Source: Chloroflexota bacterium (GTDB lineage: Bacteria; Chloroflexota; Dehalococcoidia; JACPQK01). From it: 64,000 nucleotides of DNA. Position 1 is the stretch's first letter. Each line of letters begins with the position of its first letter. The stretch lies in NCBI GenBank assembly GCA_016190505.1, contig JACPQM010000024.1, forward strand, positions 79,248 through 143,247, written 5' to 3'. The position numbers were made by a program, and so were the translations under genes. Positions 32,741 through 43,433 of this stretch are shown in pieces. The notes under the pieces are model-generated. The model had not been told where the DNA came from, did not search any database, and saw nothing but the letters and a program-made list of their open reading frames with translations.

Positions 32741-34819
32741 ATGGTGATGGAACGCCTCAAACTGGAAAGAACCCGTAATATCGGCTTTATCGCTCACATT
32801 GATGCTGGAAAGACCACCGTCACTGAACGCGTGCTGTTCTGTACCGGCCGCACCTACAAGATAGGGGAGGTGGACGAGGGGACCACGGTGATGGACTGGA
32901 TGGAGCAGGAGCGCGAACGCGGCATCACCATCAAGGCGGCGGCGACGAGCTGCTCCTGGGCCGACTACCAAGTCAACATCATAGACACCCCCGGACACGT
33001 GGACTTCACGGCCGAAGTGGAGCGCTCCCTGCGGGTGTTGGACGGGGGCGTTGTCGTCTTCGACGCTGTAGCTGGCGTCGAGGCCCAGTCCGAGACGGTA
33101 TGGCGCCAGGCGGACAGGTACCAGGTGCCGCGCCTGTGCTTCGTCAACAAGATGGACCGGTCCGGCGCCAACTTCCTGGGCACTGTGGATATGATCCGGG
33201 AGCGCCTGAGCGCCAACCCGGTCCCCATCCAGTTGCCTATGGGCCAGGAGGACAGCTTCCGCGGCTACGTTGACCTGATTGAGCAACGGGCCTGGCTCGT
33301 GTCCGACGACCTGAGCGTGGCTCCTGAAGAGAGCCCTATCCCTGAGGATATGGTGCAGGACGTGGCCCGGCAACGGGAGAAGCTCATTGAGAGGCTGTCC
33401 GAGGTGGACGAGCACCTGATGGGCCTCTACGTTGAAGGCAAGGCGCCCACGGTAGAGCAAATCAAGACAGCGTTGCGCCAGGCCACGATATCGGCCAAGG
33501 CAGTGCCGGTCCTCTGTGGCAGCGCGCTGCGCAATCGCGGCATACCGGCGCTCCTGGATGCGGTGGTGGCCTATTTGCCCTCGCCCCTTGACATGCCCGC
33601 AGTGACCGGGCACGACGTCAACAGCGGGCTAGAGGTAACCTGGCCCAACCGGGAAGACAGCCCCTTCAGTGCCCTGGCCTTCAAGGTGGTCACCGACCCT
33701 TACATGGGCCGGCTGGTCTACCTACGGGTCTACTCCGGGCGGGTGAATGTGGGCGACCAGGTGTACAACGCTACGCGAGACAGTCGGGAGCGGGTGGGAC
33801 GGCTGCTGCGGATGCACGCCAACCGCCGCGAAGAGATAACCTTCGTGGAGGCCGGCGACATTGCGGCGACCCTAGGCCTCAAGAATACCACCACCGGCGA
33901 TACCCTGTGCGACCCCAAACGCCCCATAGTCCTGGAGCCCATCCGCTTCCCTGAACCAGTCCTCTTCCTCACCATCGAGCCCCGCACCAAGGTTGACCAG
34001 GAGCGGCTGGCTGACGCTTTGGCCAAGCTCTCCGAGGAAGACCCGACCTTCAAGACGCGTTTCGACGACGAGACGGGGCAACTGATCATGTCGGGCATGG
34101 GAGAGCTCCACCTCGAGGTGCTGGTGGACCGGCTGGTAAGAGAGTACCGGGTGGAGGCGCGGGTGGGCCAGCCGCAGGTGGCCTACAAGGAGGCCATGAC
34201 CGTTCCCGTCAAGGTGGAGGGCCGCTTCATCCGTCAAACGGGCGGCCGGGGCCAGTATGGCCACGTATGGTTGGAGCTGGAGCCACTGGAGAGGGGCAAG
34301 GGCTTCGAGTTCGAGAGCAAGGTGGTGGGCGGGACAGTGCCCAGGGAATACTTCTCGGCCGTGGAGGCCGGTGCCCGGGAGGCTATGGAGAGCGGCCCGG
34401 TGGCTGGCTACCCGGTGGTGGATGTCAAGGCCTCTCTGGTGGACGGCAGCTACCACCCCGTGGACTCCTCGGAGGTGGCCTTCAAGATGGCCGGTTCTAT
34501 CGCCCTCCGCGAGGGCGTGAGCAGGGGCAAACCCGTACTCCTGGAACCTATCATGAAGCTGGAGATCGTGACCCCAGGGCAATACCTCGGGGATGTGATT
34601 GCCGACCTGAGCGCTCGTCGGGGCCATGTCAAAGGCATAGCAGGTAAGGTGGAGACGTTGACCATCCAGGGGGAGGTGCCCCTGGCTGAGACGTTTGGCT
34701 ACGCGGCCGCGTTGCGTTCGTTGACCCAGGGCCGGGCTAGCTATACCATGGAGTTCCTGAGCTACCAGGAGCTAGCGGCCAACCTGGTGGCCCTAGTGGT
34801 AAAGCGGGGCAGGAGATAG
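32741..34819 (+). CDS. fusA: Elongation factor G
   Basis: A 692-residue translocase GTPase. Start ATG 32741 is set by AGGAGG 7 nt upstream and gives the usual N-terminus just before [16 protein letters not shown]-motifs: AHIDAGKT (G1), [10 protein letters not shown] (G2), DTPGHVDF (G3), NKMDRSG (G4). Domains II-V follow, with the domain IV tip [19 protein letters not shown]. The opening wording is close to that of Dehalococcoides-type EF-G. The expected tuf gene does not follow; rpsJ starts 2 bp after the stop. Confidence 0.97.
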   Translation: MVMERLKLERTRNIGFIAHIDAGKTTVTERVLFCTGRTYKIGEVDEGTTVMDWMEQERERGITIKAAATSCSWADYQVNIIDTPGHVDFTAEVERSLRVLDGGVVVFDAVAGVEAQSETVWRQADRYQVPRLCFVNKMDRSGANFLGTVDMIRERLSANPVPIQLPMGQEDSFRGYVDLIEQRAWLVSDDLSVAPEESPIPEDMVQDVARQREKLIERLSEVDEHLMGLYVEGKAPTVEQIKTALRQATISAKAVPVLCGSALRNRGIPALLDAVVAYLPSPLDMPAVTGHDVNSGLEVTWPNREDSPFSALAFKVVTDPYMGRLVYLRVYSGRVNVGDQVYNATRDSRERVGRLLRMHANRREEITFVEAGDIAATLGLKNTTTGDTLCDPKRPIVLEPIRFPEPVLFLTIEPRTKVDQERLADALAKLSEEDPTFKTRFDDETGQLIMSGMGELHLEVLVDRLVREYRVEARVGQPQVAYKEAMTVPVKVEGRFIRQTGGRGQYGHVWLELEPLERGKGFEFESKVVGGTVPREYFSAVEAGAREAMESGPVAGYPVVDVKASLVDGSYHPVDSSEVAFKMAGSIALREGVSRGKPVLLEPIMKLEIVTPGQYLGDVIADLSARRGHVKGIAGKVETLTIQGEVPLAETFGYAAALRSLTQGRASYTMEFLSYQELAANLVALVVKRGRR

Positions 34820-34821
34820 GA

Positions 34822-35130
34822 ATGCCTAAACAGCAGGTCCGCATCAGGCTTTGGGCATACGACCACCGGCTGCTGGACGAGTCTGCACGCCAGATTGTCG
34901 AGGCTGCGGAGCGCACCGGCGCCGTGGTGGTGGGACCCGTGCCTCTGCCCACCCGGATCAGCCGGTTCTGTGTCACCCGTTCGCCCCATGTGGACAAAGA
35001 TTCCCGGGAGCACTTCGAAATCCGCACCCACAAGCGGCTGATTGACATCCTTGACCCCACCAGCCGGACCGTGGACTCGCTGACCCGCCTCCAGTTGCCG
35101 GCGGGTGTGGACATCGAGATTAAGATCTGA
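34822..35130 (+). CDS. rpsJ: 30S ribosomal protein S10
   Basis: 102 residues. The typical blocks [64 protein letters not shown] are present. S10 sits in the 30S head and also acts as NusE in transcription antitermination. It starts the S10 segment directly after fusA. Confidence 0.97.
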   Translation: MPKQQVRIRLWAYDHRLLDESARQIVEAAERTGAVVVGPVPLPTRISRFCVTRSPHVDKDSREHFEIRTHKRLIDILDPTSRTVDSLTRLQLPAGVDIEIKI

Positions 35131-35132
35131 TC

Positions 35133-35753
35133 ATGGTTAAAGGTATTCTGGGCAAAAAAATAGGCACTACCCAGGTCTTCTCCGAGGACGGCCGCGAGGT
35201 GTCCGTGACGGTCATCGAGGCTGGCCCTTGCGTGGTCACCCAGGTCAAGACGGTAACCAAGGACGGCTACGAGGCTGTCCAGCTCGGCTTCCAGGAGGCC
35301 AAACGCCTGAATTCCCCGGAGCGGGGGCACCTCAAGCGAGTGGGCAAACTATTCCGGTATCTGCGTGAGGTCGCCGCGGAGGACCTGGAGGGCATCCAGG
35401 TGGGGCAGAAGGTGGATGTGAGCCTGTTCCAGGCCGGCGAGATGATTGATGTGATCGGCACGTCCAAGGGGCGCGGGTTCGCAGGCGTCATGAGGCGCCA
35501 CGGCTTTCGGGGCGGGCCCAAAACTCACGGTCAGTCGGACCGGGCGCGGCACCCGGGCTCCATCGGGGCGACGAACACGCCGGGCCGGGTGGTCAAGGGC
35601 ATGCGTATGGCCGGCCACTTGGGCAACGCGCGGGTGACTGTGCGTAACATCAAGGTGGTGCAGGCCGACCCGGAGCGCAACTTGCTGCTCATTCGGGGCA
35701 GCGTGCCTGGAGCCACCAATGGCCTGGTCATCGTAAGGAAGGCGGGGGCATAG
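35133..35753 (+). CDS. rplC: 50S ribosomal protein L3
   Basis: 206 residues. Opening [17 protein letters not shown] and the peptidyl-transferase-reaching loop [34 protein letters not shown] identify it. One of the earliest 23S-binding assembly proteins. Confidence 0.97.
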   Translation: MVKGILGKKIGTTQVFSEDGREVSVTVIEAGPCVVTQVKTVTKDGYEAVQLGFQEAKRLNSPERGHLKRVGKLFRYLREVAAEDLEGIQVGQKVDVSLFQAGEMIDVIGTSKGRGFAGVMRRHGFRGGPKTHGQSDRARHPGSIGATNTPGRVVKGMRMAGHLGNARVTVRNIKVVQADPERNLLLIRGSVPGATNGLVIVRKAGA

Positions 35754-35754
35754 C

Positions 35755-36393
35755 ATGGAGCTTCCTCTGCGCAGCGTCCGGGGGGAGGTCGTGGGCCAGA
35801 TAGAGGCGGACGACTACGTGTGGGCGGTGCCCTTCAACGCGGCCGCCGTTCACCAGGCGATGGTCAGGCAGCAGGCCAACGCGCGTCAGGGGACCGCCGA
35901 CACCAAGACCCGCTCTGAGGTATCTGGCGGCGGCAAAAAGCCCAGGCCGCAGAAGTACACGGGCCGCTCCCGTCAGGGCAGCACGCGAGCTCCCCACTGG
36001 TCGGGGGGTGGGGTGGTCTTCGGGCCACACCCCCGGGATTACCGGCAGGACATGCCGAAGAAGATGCGCCGCCTGGCCCTGCGTTGTGTGCTGTCCTCCA
36101 AGGTGCGAGAAGAGCGATTGGTGGTGGTAGAGGGCTTCGACGTGTCCCAGCCGGACACCAAGGCGATGGCTGGCATCCTGGGCGGCCTGGGTGTGAACAA
36201 GCGGGCACTGGTGGTAACTAGGGACCCCGAGGCGGCCGTTTACATGTCCGCCCGCAATCTGCCCGGGGTGAAGACCCTGCCGGCGTCATATCTCAACGTG
36301 GTGGACTTGCTCGAGCACGATTACCTGGTGATGACTCGCGACGCGGTGGCCCGCGCGGACGACATCTGGGGCAGGGTCAAGGTGAAGGTGTAG
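35755..36393 (+). CDS. rplD: 50S ribosomal protein L4
   Basis: 212 residues. The exit-tunnel loop is visible as TRSEVSGGGKKPRPQKYTGRSRQGSTRAPHWSGGGVVFGP. In other bacteria L4 represses the S10 operon through its leader; no such site is seen within this continuous operon. Starts 1 bp after rplC. Confidence 0.96.
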   Translation: MELPLRSVRGEVVGQIEADDYVWAVPFNAAAVHQAMVRQQANARQGTADTKTRSEVSGGGKKPRPQKYTGRSRQGSTRAPHWSGGGVVFGPHPRDYRQDMPKKMRRLALRCVLSSKVREERLVVVEGFDVSQPDTKAMAGILGGLGVNKRALVVTRDPEAAVYMSARNLPGVKTLPASYLNVVDLLEHDYLVMTRDAVARADDIWGRVKVKV

Positions 36394-36395
36394 CC

Positions 36396-36680
36396 ATGGA
36401 GCTTCTAGAAGTCCTGCGCCGTCCCTACATCACCGAGAAAGCGACCAGCCTCCAGGCCCAGAACAAGTACGCTTTTGAGGTGGACCTGAAGGCCAACAAG
36501 CACCAGATCAGGCAGGCGGTGGAGGTGGCGTTCAAGGTCAGGGTTAAGGACGTGCACGTGCTCCGCGAGCATGGGAAGATGCGCCATATGGGCCGCTTCC
36601 GCACGCGCTCCCCAGAGACCAAGAAGGCGGTAGTCACCCTGATGGCCGGGGACAAGATCGAGTTCTTCCAGAGCGTTTAG
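36396..36680 (+). CDS. rplW: 50S ribosomal protein L23
   Basis: 94 residues. [40 protein letters not shown] is the family core. L23 docks trigger factor (encoded at 7821-9170) and SRP at the tunnel exit. Confidence 0.97.
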   Translation: MELLEVLRRPYITEKATSLQAQNKYAFEVDLKANKHQIRQAVEVAFKVRVKDVHVLREHGKMRHMGRFRTRSPETKKAVVTLMAGDKIEFFQSV

Positions 36681-36694
36681 CCGAGAGTCCGACG

Positions 36695-37519
36695 ATGCCA
36701 GTTAAGACGTTCAAACCAACCTCCTCCGGACAGCGGGGCCGGGTGGCCCTGGTGCGCCCGGTGACCAAAGAAGAGCCGGAGAGGCGGCTTACCAAGCCCC
36801 TGAACAAGCAGGCGGGGCGCAATGTCTATGGCCGAATTACCGTCCGCCATCGTGGCGGCGGGGCCAAACGCGCCCTGCGGTTGGTGGACTTCAAAAGGGA
36901 CAAGCACGGCATACCGGCCAAGGTGGCTGCCATCGAGTACGACCCGAACCGGACCGCTTGCCTGGCCCTGTTGCACTATGCTGACGGTGAGAAGAGGTAC
37001 ATTCTCCACGTCGAGGGGCTGAAGGTGGGGGATGTGGTGACCTCTGGATCTGGGGCCGAGGTCAGGCTGGGTAATGCCCTGCCCCTGTCCGCCATTCCCA
37101 CGGGTACTCCGGTACACAATGTTGAGTTGGAGCCCGGGAAGGGTGCCCAACTGGCGCGGAGCGCCGGCGCAGCGGCCCAGGTCATCGCCAAAGAGGCGGA
37201 CCACGTTCTGGTACGGCTTCCCTCTGGGGAGATGCGGCGTTTCAACACCCGGTGCAGCGCAACCATCGGCCAGATCGGCAACATTGACTGGCGCAACGTG
37301 AAATGGGGCAAGGCCGGGCGCAAGCGCCACAAGGGAATCAGGCCCGCGGTGAGAGGCAGCGCCATGACTCCCCGGGACCACCCCCACGGCGGTGGCGAGG
37401 GCCGCTCGCCCATCGGCATGCCTGGGCCCAAGACCCCCTGGGGCAAGCCGGCGCTGGGCTACAAGACCAGGGAGCGCAAGCCCAGTGATAGAATGATCGC
37501 CAAGAGGAGAAAGTCGTGA
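36695..37519 (+). CDS. rplB: 50S ribosomal protein L2
   Basis: 274 residues. The C-terminal block [36 protein letters not shown] contains the histidine conserved near the peptidyl-transferase centre. The stop overlaps the rpsS GTG by 4 bp. Confidence 0.97.
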   Translation: MPVKTFKPTSSGQRGRVALVRPVTKEEPERRLTKPLNKQAGRNVYGRITVRHRGGGAKRALRLVDFKRDKHGIPAKVAAIEYDPNRTACLALLHYADGEKRYILHVEGLKVGDVVTSGSGAEVRLGNALPLSAIPTGTPVHNVELEPGKGAQLARSAGAAAQVIAKEADHVLVRLPSGEMRRFNTRCSATIGQIGNIDWRNVKWGKAGRKRHKGIRPAVRGSAMTPRDHPHGGGEGRSPIGMPGPKTPWGKPALGYKTRERKPSDRMIAKRRKS

Positions 37520-37806
37520 CGCGTTCCAGCGCGAAGGGGCCCTTCATAGATGCCAAGCTCCTCAAGAGGGTACAGGCCGCCGCTCAAAGCGGTCAGCGGG
37601 TGGCCATCAAGACCTGGAGCCGGCCCTCTACGGTGCTTCCGGAGATGGTGGGCATGACTATCGCCGTTCACGACGGCCGCCGCCATGTGCCCGTGTTTGT
37701 CACAGAGCAGATGGTGGGACATCGGCTGGGCGAGTTTGCCCCCACTCGCGGTTTCCGGGGCCACTCTACCAAGGCAGTGCAGCCGCCGGCTGGGAAGACG
37801 GCGTAG
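37516..37806 (+). CDS. rpsS: 30S ribosomal protein S19
   Basis: 96 residues, GTG start overlapping rpl[20 protein letters not shown] and [35 protein letters not shown] are the family blocks. Confidence 0.96.
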   Translation: MTRSSAKGPFIDAKLLKRVQAAAQSGQRVAIKTWSRPSTVLPEMVGMTIAVHDGRRHVPVFVTEQMVGHRLGEFAPTRGFRGHSTKAVQPPAGKTA

Positions 37807-37815
37807 GGTACTTCT

Positions 37816-38151
37816 ATGGAAGTCAGAGCGATGGTCAAACAGGTGCGTGTGTCCCCCGTCAAGGTCCGCCGGGTGCTGGCTACCATTCGCGGTCGTCGGG
37901 TGGAGGAGGCCCAGGCCATTCTGCAGTTCCTACCTCAACCCAGCGCCCGGACGGTAGCCAAGCTGCTCAAGTCGGCGGTGGCTAACGCGGAGAACAACTA
38001 CCAGTTGCTGCCCTCGGAGCTGCGGGTGGCGCAGGTCTGGGCCGGCGACGGCCCCACCGTCAAGCGTTTCCGGCCGCGGCCCAGGGGGCGCATCGGCCGC
38101 ATTCATAAGAGGACCTGCCATATTACAGTGGTGCTATCGGGAGAGGAATAG
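37816..38151 (+). CDS. rplV: 50S ribosomal protein L22
   Basis: 111 residues. MVKQVRVSPVKVRRVLATIRGRRVEEAQAIL and the tunnel-lining hairpin RFRPRPRGRIGRIHKRTCHITVVL are clear. The stop shares one base with the rpsC start. Confidence 0.96.
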   Translation: MEVRAMVKQVRVSPVKVRRVLATIRGRRVEEAQAILQFLPQPSARTVAKLLKSAVANAENNYQLLPSELRVAQVWAGDGPTVKRFRPRPRGRIGRIHKRTCHITVVLSGEE

Positions 38152-38927
38152 TGGGGCACAAAGTACACCCAACAGGTTTCCGGCTGGGCATCACGAAAGA
38201 CTGGCAGGCCCGCTGGTACGTGAGGAAAGGGTTCGCCCAGACCCTCAAAGAGGACCTGGCGCTGCGGGGGGCTGTGGTCAAGAGGTACCCGGGCGCCGAT
38301 GTGTCGCGGGTGACCGTGGACCGGGGAGCGGGCGAGGTCACTGTGACGGTGCACACGGCGCGACCGGGCATCATCATTGGCCGGGGCGGGCAGCGAGTAG
38401 AAGAGCTACGACGGCTCCTGGAGAAGATCGCCGGACATCCGGTTCGCCTGAACATCCAGGAGGTACCCCAGCCCGAGCTAGATGCCACCGTGGTGGGCCA
38501 GCACGTGGCCAACCAGTTGGAGCGGCGCATAAACTTCCGTCGCGCGGCGCGGCAGGCGGTGCAACGAGCGATACAGGCCGGGGCCAAGGGGGCGAAGGTG
38601 ATCGTCTCGGGGCGGCTGGCTGGCGCTGAGATCGCCCGTACCTTCACCGAGAAACAGGGGCGGGTACCGCTGCACACGCTGCGCGCGGATATTGACTATG
38701 GCTTTGTCGAGGCGCGTACCTTGATGGGCAGGATCGGGGTCAAGGTCTGGATATACAAAGGGGACGTGTTGCCTCCTATGCCCGAAGCGGTAGCCCCGCC
38801 GGCTGGGGCAACGGCCGCCGTGGTCTCACCGGCCCCTGCGGCTCCTCCGGCCGCCGCGGGCCCTGCCAGCCCACCACCGGTGCCTGCTCCCGTGAGGGTT
38901 GATGATGCAACAACCAAAACGAGTTAA
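38151..38927 (+). CDS. rpsC: 30S ribosomal protein S3 with Ala/Pro-rich C-terminal tail
   Basis: 258 residues, GTG start. The opening GHKVHPTGFRLGITKDWQARW and the KH domain (VHTARPGIIIGRGGQRVEELRRLL) are standard, and the S3_C domain ends at GVKVWIYKGDVLPP. After that comes a 45-residue tail rich in Ala, Pro and Val, absent from most S3 proteins. The end overlaps rplP by 23 bp. Confidence 0.96.
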   Translation: MGHKVHPTGFRLGITKDWQARWYVRKGFAQTLKEDLALRGAVVKRYPGADVSRVTVDRGAGEVTVTVHTARPGIIIGRGGQRVEELRRLLEKIAGHPVRLNIQEVPQPELDATVVGQHVANQLERRINFRRAARQAVQRAIQAGAKGAKVIVSGRLAGAEIARTFTEKQGRVPLHTLRADIDYGFVEARTLMGRIGVKVWIYKGDVLPPMPEAVAPPAGATAAVVSPAPAAPPAAAGPASPPPVPAPVRVDDATTKTS

Positions 38928-39360
38928 GTACCGCAAGTCTCACCGCGGCAAGCGGCGGGGCGTGGCCGTAGCTGGGGGCAAGGTCAGCTTCGGGGAGTTT
39001 GGCCTGCAAGCAGCAGAGTGCGCCTGGGTGACGGCGCGCCAGATTGAAGCGGCCCGCAGGGTGGTCTCTCACCGACTCCAGCGTGGCGGTAAGATGTGGG
39101 TCACCGTTTTCGCTGACAAGCCGATAAGCAAGAAACCCCTGGAGGTGCGTATGGGGGGTGGCAAGGGGGCAACCGACCAATGGGTGGCCGTGGTCAAGCC
39201 CGGGCGGATCATTTTCGAGGTGGCCGAAGTACCGGCGGCTGCGGCTATCGCAGCGCTGAAGCAGGCCGGCTTCAAGCTGCCCATCGCTTGTAGAGTGATC
39301 GCCCGCCAATTGGACTTCGCCAAGCTGACGGAAGTGCAAGATGAAGCCTCAGGAGCTTAA
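38905..39360 (+). CDS. rplP: 50S ribosomal protein L16
   Basis: 151 residues from ATG 38905, giving MQQPKRVKYRKSHRGKRRG, the usual N-terminus; upstream in-frame ATG 38902 would only add one Met. Blocks AWVTARQIEAARRVVSHRLQRGGKMWVTVFADKPISKKPLEVRMGGGKG are diagnostic. Confidence 0.96.
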   Translation: MQQPKRVKYRKSHRGKRRGVAVAGGKVSFGEFGLQAAECAWVTARQIEAARRVVSHRLQRGGKMWVTVFADKPISKKPLEVRMGGGKGATDQWVAVVKPGRIIFEVAEVPAAAAIAALKQAGFKLPIACRVIARQLDFAKLTEVQDEASGA

Positions 39361-39550
39361 GGAGCTTAGGGCTCTCGGCGTTGCCGAGCTGCGCAAGGAG
39401 GAGGCAGCTACCTATCAGGAGTTGCTCAACCTGCGGTTTCGTTGGGCCACCCGGCAACTGTCTGACCCTCATGCCATCGGTAAGGCCAAGAAGAAGCTGG
39501 CCCGCATCAAGACTTTCCTGACAGAGAAAGAGCTAGGTATCAGCGCATGA
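39341..39550 (+). CDS. rpmC: 50S ribosomal protein L29
   Basis: 69 residues, two helices: [39 protein letters not shown] then [21 protein letters not shown]. Overlaps rplP by 20 bp and rpsQ by 4 bp. Confidence 0.94.
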   Translation: MKPQELKELRALGVAELRKEEAATYQELLNLRFRWATRQLSDPHAIGKAKKKLARIKTFLTEKELGISA

Positions 39551-39885
39551 AACCCAGGACGCGTACGATGACCGGCCGGGTAGTGAGCGACCGGATGGAC
39601 AGGACCGTGGTGGTGGTGGTGCAGAGCCTCCGCATGCATTCCCTCTACGCCAAGGTCGTGCGCCGTCGCAAGAAGTACAAGGCCCATGACGAGGAGCGCG
39701 CCGCCCACGTGGGGGACATGGTCCGGATCGAAGAGACTCGCCCGCTGTCCCGCGAAAAGCGGTGGCGCGTGGTGGAGGTAGTGGCCCGTGCCAAGGGGTC
39801 TCCGGTGGCAGCCGGGGAAGGCCCGGCCGAGAAGGCTGAAAGCAATGATTCAGAATTACACCAGGCTCAAGGTAGCGGACAATAG
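39547..39885 (+). CDS. rpsQ: 30S ribosomal protein S17
   Basis: 112 residues against about 84 in E. coli. The core [44 protein letters not shown] and [20 protein letters not shown] is followed by a polar tail of about 28 residues ([19 protein letters not shown]). That tail overlaps the rplN start by 41 bp. Confidence 0.95.
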   Translation: MKPRTRTMTGRVVSDRMDRTVVVVVQSLRMHSLYAKVVRRRKKYKAHDEERAAHVGDMVRIEETRPLSREKRWRVVEVVARAKGSPVAAGEGPAEKAESNDSELHQAQGSGQ

Positions 39886-40213
39886 CGGCGCCCGCACTAT
39901 TATGTGCATCAACGTCCTGGGCGGCAGCCACAGGCGCTATGCTCACCTTGGTGACATCATCATCGCAGCGGTGAAGGCAGCCACGCCCAACGCCCCGGTC
40001 AAGAAGGGTGAGGTCGTGCGAGCGGTGGTGGTACGCACCTCATGGCCGCACCGCCGGCCCGATGGTAGCTACATCCGGTTCGACGACAACGCCGCGGTCG
40101 TCCTCGACGACAAGCAGAACCCCAGGGGCACCCGCATCTTTGGCCCAGTGGCCCGGGAGCTGCGGGAGAAGAACTTCACCAAGATCGCCTCGCTGGCCCC
40201 GGAGGTGCTGTGA
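39845..40213 (+). CDS. rplN: 50S ribosomal protein L14
   Basis: 122 residues from ATG 39845 ([20 protein letters not shown]), the conserved start. Ends [23 protein letters not shown]. Overlaps rpsQ by 41 bp and rplX by 1 bp (TGATG). Confidence 0.96.
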   Translation: MIQNYTRLKVADNSGARTIMCINVLGGSHRRYAHLGDIIIAAVKAATPNAPVKKGEVVRAVVVRTSWPHRRPDGSYIRFDDNAAVVLDDKQNPRGTRIFGPVARELREKNFTKIASLAPEVL

Positions 40214-40530
40214 TGGCCTCTAAGCTGCGCACGGGCGATACCGTGCTGGTGATTGCCGGGAAAGACCGGGGCCAGAAGGGCAAGGTCCGGCGGGTCATCC
40301 CCGAAGAGAGGCGGGCTGTCGTCGAAGGCCTTAATATGGTGAAACGCCACCTGCGAGGTCGTCCGGGCGTGCGGCAGGCGGGCATTATCGAGCGGGAAGC
40401 CCCCATCTCCCTGTCGAATCTCATGCTTCTGTGCCCTCGCTGCAATAAGCCGGCTCGGGTAGGTGCCCAGTTCTTGGAAGACGGGCGCAAAGTGCGGCGG
40501 TGCCGGGCCTGTGGGGAGGTGGTCGAATGA
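40213..40530 (+). CDS. rplX: 50S ribosomal protein L24
   Basis: 105 residues. KOW motif [30 protein letters not shown] is present; a C-terminal zinc-ribbon-like part has CPRC and CRACGE. The stop overlaps rplE (ATGA). Confidence 0.95.
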   Translation: MASKLRTGDTVLVIAGKDRGQKGKVRRVIPEERRAVVEGLNMVKRHLRGRPGVRQAGIIEREAPISLSNLMLLCPRCNKPARVGAQFLEDGRKVRRCRACGEVVE

Positions 40531-41189
40531 GTGCCCAGCGGAGGGGTAAGCGCGGCGCAGGCAAAGCCGCTCCGGCGGCTCCCGCCCCGGGGGGGGTGCC
40601 CGCGGCTCCGGCCGCGCCTCAAGCTCCGGCGGGTCCGCCCCGGCTGCTCGTCCGGTACCGGAAGCAAATAGCCCCCGCCCTTCAGCAGGAGTTCGGCTAC
40701 GGGAACCCGATGCAGGTGCCAAGCCTGGAGAAGATCGTGCTCAATATTGGCCTGGGGGAGTCACTTCAGAACCCCAAGGCCATGGAGAATGCCCAGAGGG
40801 ACCTGGCTACGATCTCGGGGCAACACCCGGTGGTGACCAAGGCCAAGCGGTCCATCGCCGGCTTCAAGATCCGGCGGGGGATGGCCATTGGGGTCATGGT
40901 TACCCTGCGGGGACGTCGCATGTGGGACTTCTTTGATCGCCTGGTGAATGCCGCGCTGCCCCGCACGCGGGACTTCCAGGGCGTGTCGCCCGATGCCATG
41001 GACGAGAGAGGCAACTATAGCCTGGGCATTAAGGAGCAGATGCTCTTTCCTGAGATTGACTACGACAGCATAGACAGGGCGCGGGGGCTGGGCGTGACCA
41101 TAGTGACCTCGGCCCGGAACAAGGGAGAGGCGCGGCGCCTGCTTCAAATGCTGGGCATGCCGTTCACTGGAGGCCAAGACCGTGGCTAA
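40527..41189 (+). CDS. rplE: 50S ribosomal protein L5 with N-terminal extension
   Basis: 220 residues from ATG 40527, which overlaps the rplX stop. The L5 core starts at about residue 40 ([41 protein letters not shown]) and ends [21 protein letters not shown]. The first 38 residues are Ala/Pro/Gly-rich and basic, unlike most L5 proteins, which begin near the core. Confidence 0.95.
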   Translation: MSAQRRGKRGAGKAAPAAPAPGGVPAAPAAPQAPAGPPRLLVRYRKQIAPALQQEFGYGNPMQVPSLEKIVLNIGLGESLQNPKAMENAQRDLATISGQHPVVTKAKRSIAGFKIRRGMAIGVMVTLRGRRMWDFFDRLVNAALPRTRDFQGVSPDAMDERGNYSLGIKEQMLFPEIDYDSIDRARGLGVTIVTSARNKGEARRLLQMLGMPFTGGQDRG

Positions 41190-41367
41190 GATCGTTGACA
41201 TGGTGAGGATGAACTTACCACCCAAGTACGCGGTGCGCAAGCGCAACCGCTGTCATCTGTGCGGGCGCTCTCGGGCGGTCTACCGTCACTTCGGGCTGTG
41301 CCGTCTGTGTCTGCGGACCCTGGCCCTGCGGGGGGAGATCCCTGGCGTTCGCAAGGCAAGCTGGTAG
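41182..41367 (+). CDS. rpsZ: 30S ribosomal protein S14, zinc-binding type Z
   Basis: 61 residues, GTG start overlapping rplE by 8 bp. CHLCGRS and CRLCLR supply the four zinc-binding cysteines of the short C+ form. The end ([14 protein letters not shown]) is canonical. Confidence 0.96.
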   Translation: MAKIVDMVRMNLPPKYAVRKRNRCHLCGRSRAVYRHFGLCRLCLRTLALRGEIPGVRKASW

Positions 41368-41379
41368 GGGGGAGAGGAA

Positions 41380-41778
41380 GTGGAAGGCACTGATCCTGTA
41401 GCGGACATGCTAACCCGGGTGCGGAACGCCCTCATGGTGCGCCACGAGACGGTGGGGCTGCCGGCTTCTCGCCTGAAGATAGCGGTGGCCCGAGTCCTCA
41501 AGCAAGAGGGCTTCATTGATGACTACCAGGTGCTGAAAGGCGTTCCCCAGCGCACGCTCAAGCTAACTCTAAAGTACGGGGATGGCAAGGCGCCCGCCAT
41601 TCTGCACCTGGAGCGCGTCAGCAAGCCAGGGCGCCGGGTTTACCTATCGCGGGACAAGCTACCTCGCCCGCAGCGAGACCTGCGAGTAGCCGTTGTATCA
41701 ACGTCCAAAGGGGTCATGACCTCCAGGGAAGCCTGGCGACTGAATCTGGGCGGAGAGTTGATGTGCTATGTGTGGTAG
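41380..41778 (+). CDS. rpsH: 30S ribosomal protein S8
   Basis: 132 residues, GTG start. Opening DPVADMLTRVRNALMVRHETVGLPASRLKIAVARVLKQEGFI and end VAVVSTSKGVMTSREAWRLNLGGELMCYVW are canonical. S8 often regulates the spc operon; no separate leader site is visible here. Confidence 0.96.
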   Translation: MEGTDPVADMLTRVRNALMVRHETVGLPASRLKIAVARVLKQEGFIDDYQVLKGVPQRTLKLTLKYGDGKAPAILHLERVSKPGRRVYLSRDKLPRPQRDLRVAVVSTSKGVMTSREAWRLNLGGELMCYVW

Positions 41779-41787
41779 GTACTAGCT

Positions 41788-42330
41788 ATGTCTAGAGTCG
41801 GTCAGGAGCCCATTGATCTGCCGTCCGGAGTCGAGGTGAAGGTCGAAGGGGGCGTGGTGACTGTTAGCGGCCCCAAGGGACAGCTTGCGCACACGCTGCC
41901 CGAGACCGTCTCCGTGGCTATGGAAGGCAAGCAGTTGAGCGTGTCTCGGTCTACGGACGACAAGCGGGACCGTGCCCTCCACGGGCTGACCCGTGCCCTT
42001 CTGGCCAATATGGTGCTGGGAGTAACCCAGGGGTTCACCAAGTCCCTGGAGGTACAGGGGGTAGGCTACCGAGCACAGATCTCGGGGCAAGGGTTGACCC
42101 TGACGGTGGGTTACTCTCACAAGGTAGATTTCCCGGCCCCGCCGGGCATCAGCTACGCTGTGGATGGCGCTCGGATCACCATCAGCGGCATTGACAAGCA
42201 ACTGGTAGGCCAGGTGGCGGCACGGCTCAGGGCGGTGCGGCCACCTGATGCGTATACAGGCAAAGGGCTGCGCTACTTCGGCGAGCTCATCAAGCTGAAG
42301 CCAGGCAAGGCCGCCAAGAAGGTCAAGTAG
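41788..42330 (+). CDS. rplF: 50S ribosomal protein L6
   Basis: 180 residues. [30 protein letters not shown] and the C-terminal [27 protein letters not shown] are the family signatures. Confidence 0.96.
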   Translation: MSRVGQEPIDLPSGVEVKVEGGVVTVSGPKGQLAHTLPETVSVAMEGKQLSVSRSTDDKRDRALHGLTRALLANMVLGVTQGFTKSLEVQGVGYRAQISGQGLTLTVGYSHKVDFPAPPGISYAVDGARITISGIDKQLVGQVAARLRAVRPPDAYTGKGLRYFGELIKLKPGKAAKKVK

Positions 42331-42332
42331 CT

Positions 42333-42695
42333 ATGAAGTTCACGGGAAGAGATGCGCGCTTGCGGCGGCACAGCCGCGTGCGGCGAAGGGTGTCGGGGAC
42401 CGGGCAACTGCCTCGGTTGTGTGTCTTCCGCAGCCTTAGCCACATTTACGCCCAGGTAATAGACGACACCGTGGGCCGTACGCTGGCCACCGCCTCGTCC
42501 CTGGAGGCTGGCCTTCGGAGCCAGGACGGCCAGGGGAAAAAGGTGGACATGGCCCGCCGGGTGGGCGCTCTGGTGGCCCAGCGTGCTCGCGAGTTGGGAG
42601 TTAAACAGGTGGTCTTCGACCGCGGTGGCTACCAGTACCACGGGCGCGTGCGTGCCCTGGCGGAAGCCGCCCGGGAGTCTGGACTGGAGTTCTAA
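42333..42695 (+). CDS. rplR: 50S ribosomal protein L18
   Basis: 120 residues. [35 protein letters not shown] and [28 protein letters not shown] identify it; L18 binds the 5S rRNA, which is encoded apart at 20979-21104. One-base overlap with rpsE. Confidence 0.96.
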   Translation: MKFTGRDARLRRHSRVRRRVSGTGQLPRLCVFRSLSHIYAQVIDDTVGRTLATASSLEAGLRSQDGQGKKVDMARRVGALVAQRARELGVKQVVFDRGGYQYHGRVRALAEAARESGLEF

Positions 42696-43243
42696 TGGCA
42701 AGTGACGTAGGGATACGCGACGTAGAGACGGCCCCGGAAGCGGAAATAACCTTTAGCGAGAAGCTGGTGCACCTGCGCCGCGTGGCCAAGGTGGTCAAAG
42801 GCGGCCGGCACTTGAGCTTCAGCGCCCTGGTGGTGGTTGGCGACGGACGGGGCCGTGTGGGGGCGGCCATGGGCAAGGCAAACGATGTGCCCAGCGCCAT
42901 ACGCAAGGCCGCAGAGCGGGCCAAGAAGCACTTGTTCGAAGTGCCTATGGTGGAGACCACCATTCCCCATCCCATCACCGTCAAGTTCGGGGCGGCCCAG
43001 GTGCTCTTGAAGCCGGCCTCCAGGGGCACGGGCATCATCGCCGGCGGTGGTGTGCGTGCGGTAGTGGAGGCCGCGGGAATCAAGGATGTCATCACCAAGT
43101 CTCTGGGCAGCCGGAACCGCATCAACGTGGTGTGGGCTACGGCCAAGGCGCTGCAGAACCTGCGGAGCCCCGGGGAGGTTGGTAAGAGGCGGGGGGCTGG
43201 CCCCGGTGACGAAGGCGCGGCCTTGGAGGCCAGGGTTGAGTAA
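42695..43243 (+). CDS. rpsE: 30S ribosomal protein S5
   Basis: 182 residues. [49 protein letters not shown] and [27 protein letters not shown] are diagnostic. The end overlaps rpmD by 8 bp. Confidence 0.96.
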   Translation: MASDVGIRDVETAPEAEITFSEKLVHLRRVAKVVKGGRHLSFSALVVVGDGRGRVGAAMGKANDVPSAIRKAAERAKKHLFEVPMVETTIPHPITVKFGAAQVLLKPASRGTGIIAGGGVRAVVEAAGIKDVITKSLGSRNRINVVWATAKALQNLRSPGEVGKRRGAGPGDEGAALEARVE

Positions 43244-43433
43244 GCTGCGTATTACCTGGGTCAGGAGCGCCATAGACTATGAAGCCGACCAGAAGGCCAC
43301 GCTTCGGGCGCTGGGCCTGCGCCGCCTTCATCAGACCGTGGTCCACGACAATAACCCATCAGTGAAGGGCATGGTCTTCAAGGTGAAGCACATGCTGCGG
43401 GTAGAGGAGGTGGCCGATCATGAAGCCGCATGA
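43236..43433 (+). CDS. rpmD: 50S ribosomal protein L30
   Basis: 65 residues from TTG 43236, with GGAGG about 7 nt upstream inside rpsE. Product [50 protein letters not shown] is typical. A longer frame back to 43086 lies inside rpsE and is not used. Overlaps rplO by 14 bp. Confidence 0.92.
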   Translation: MSKLRITWVRSAIDYEADQKATLRALGLRRLHQTVVHDNNPSVKGMVFKVKHMLRVEEVADHEAA

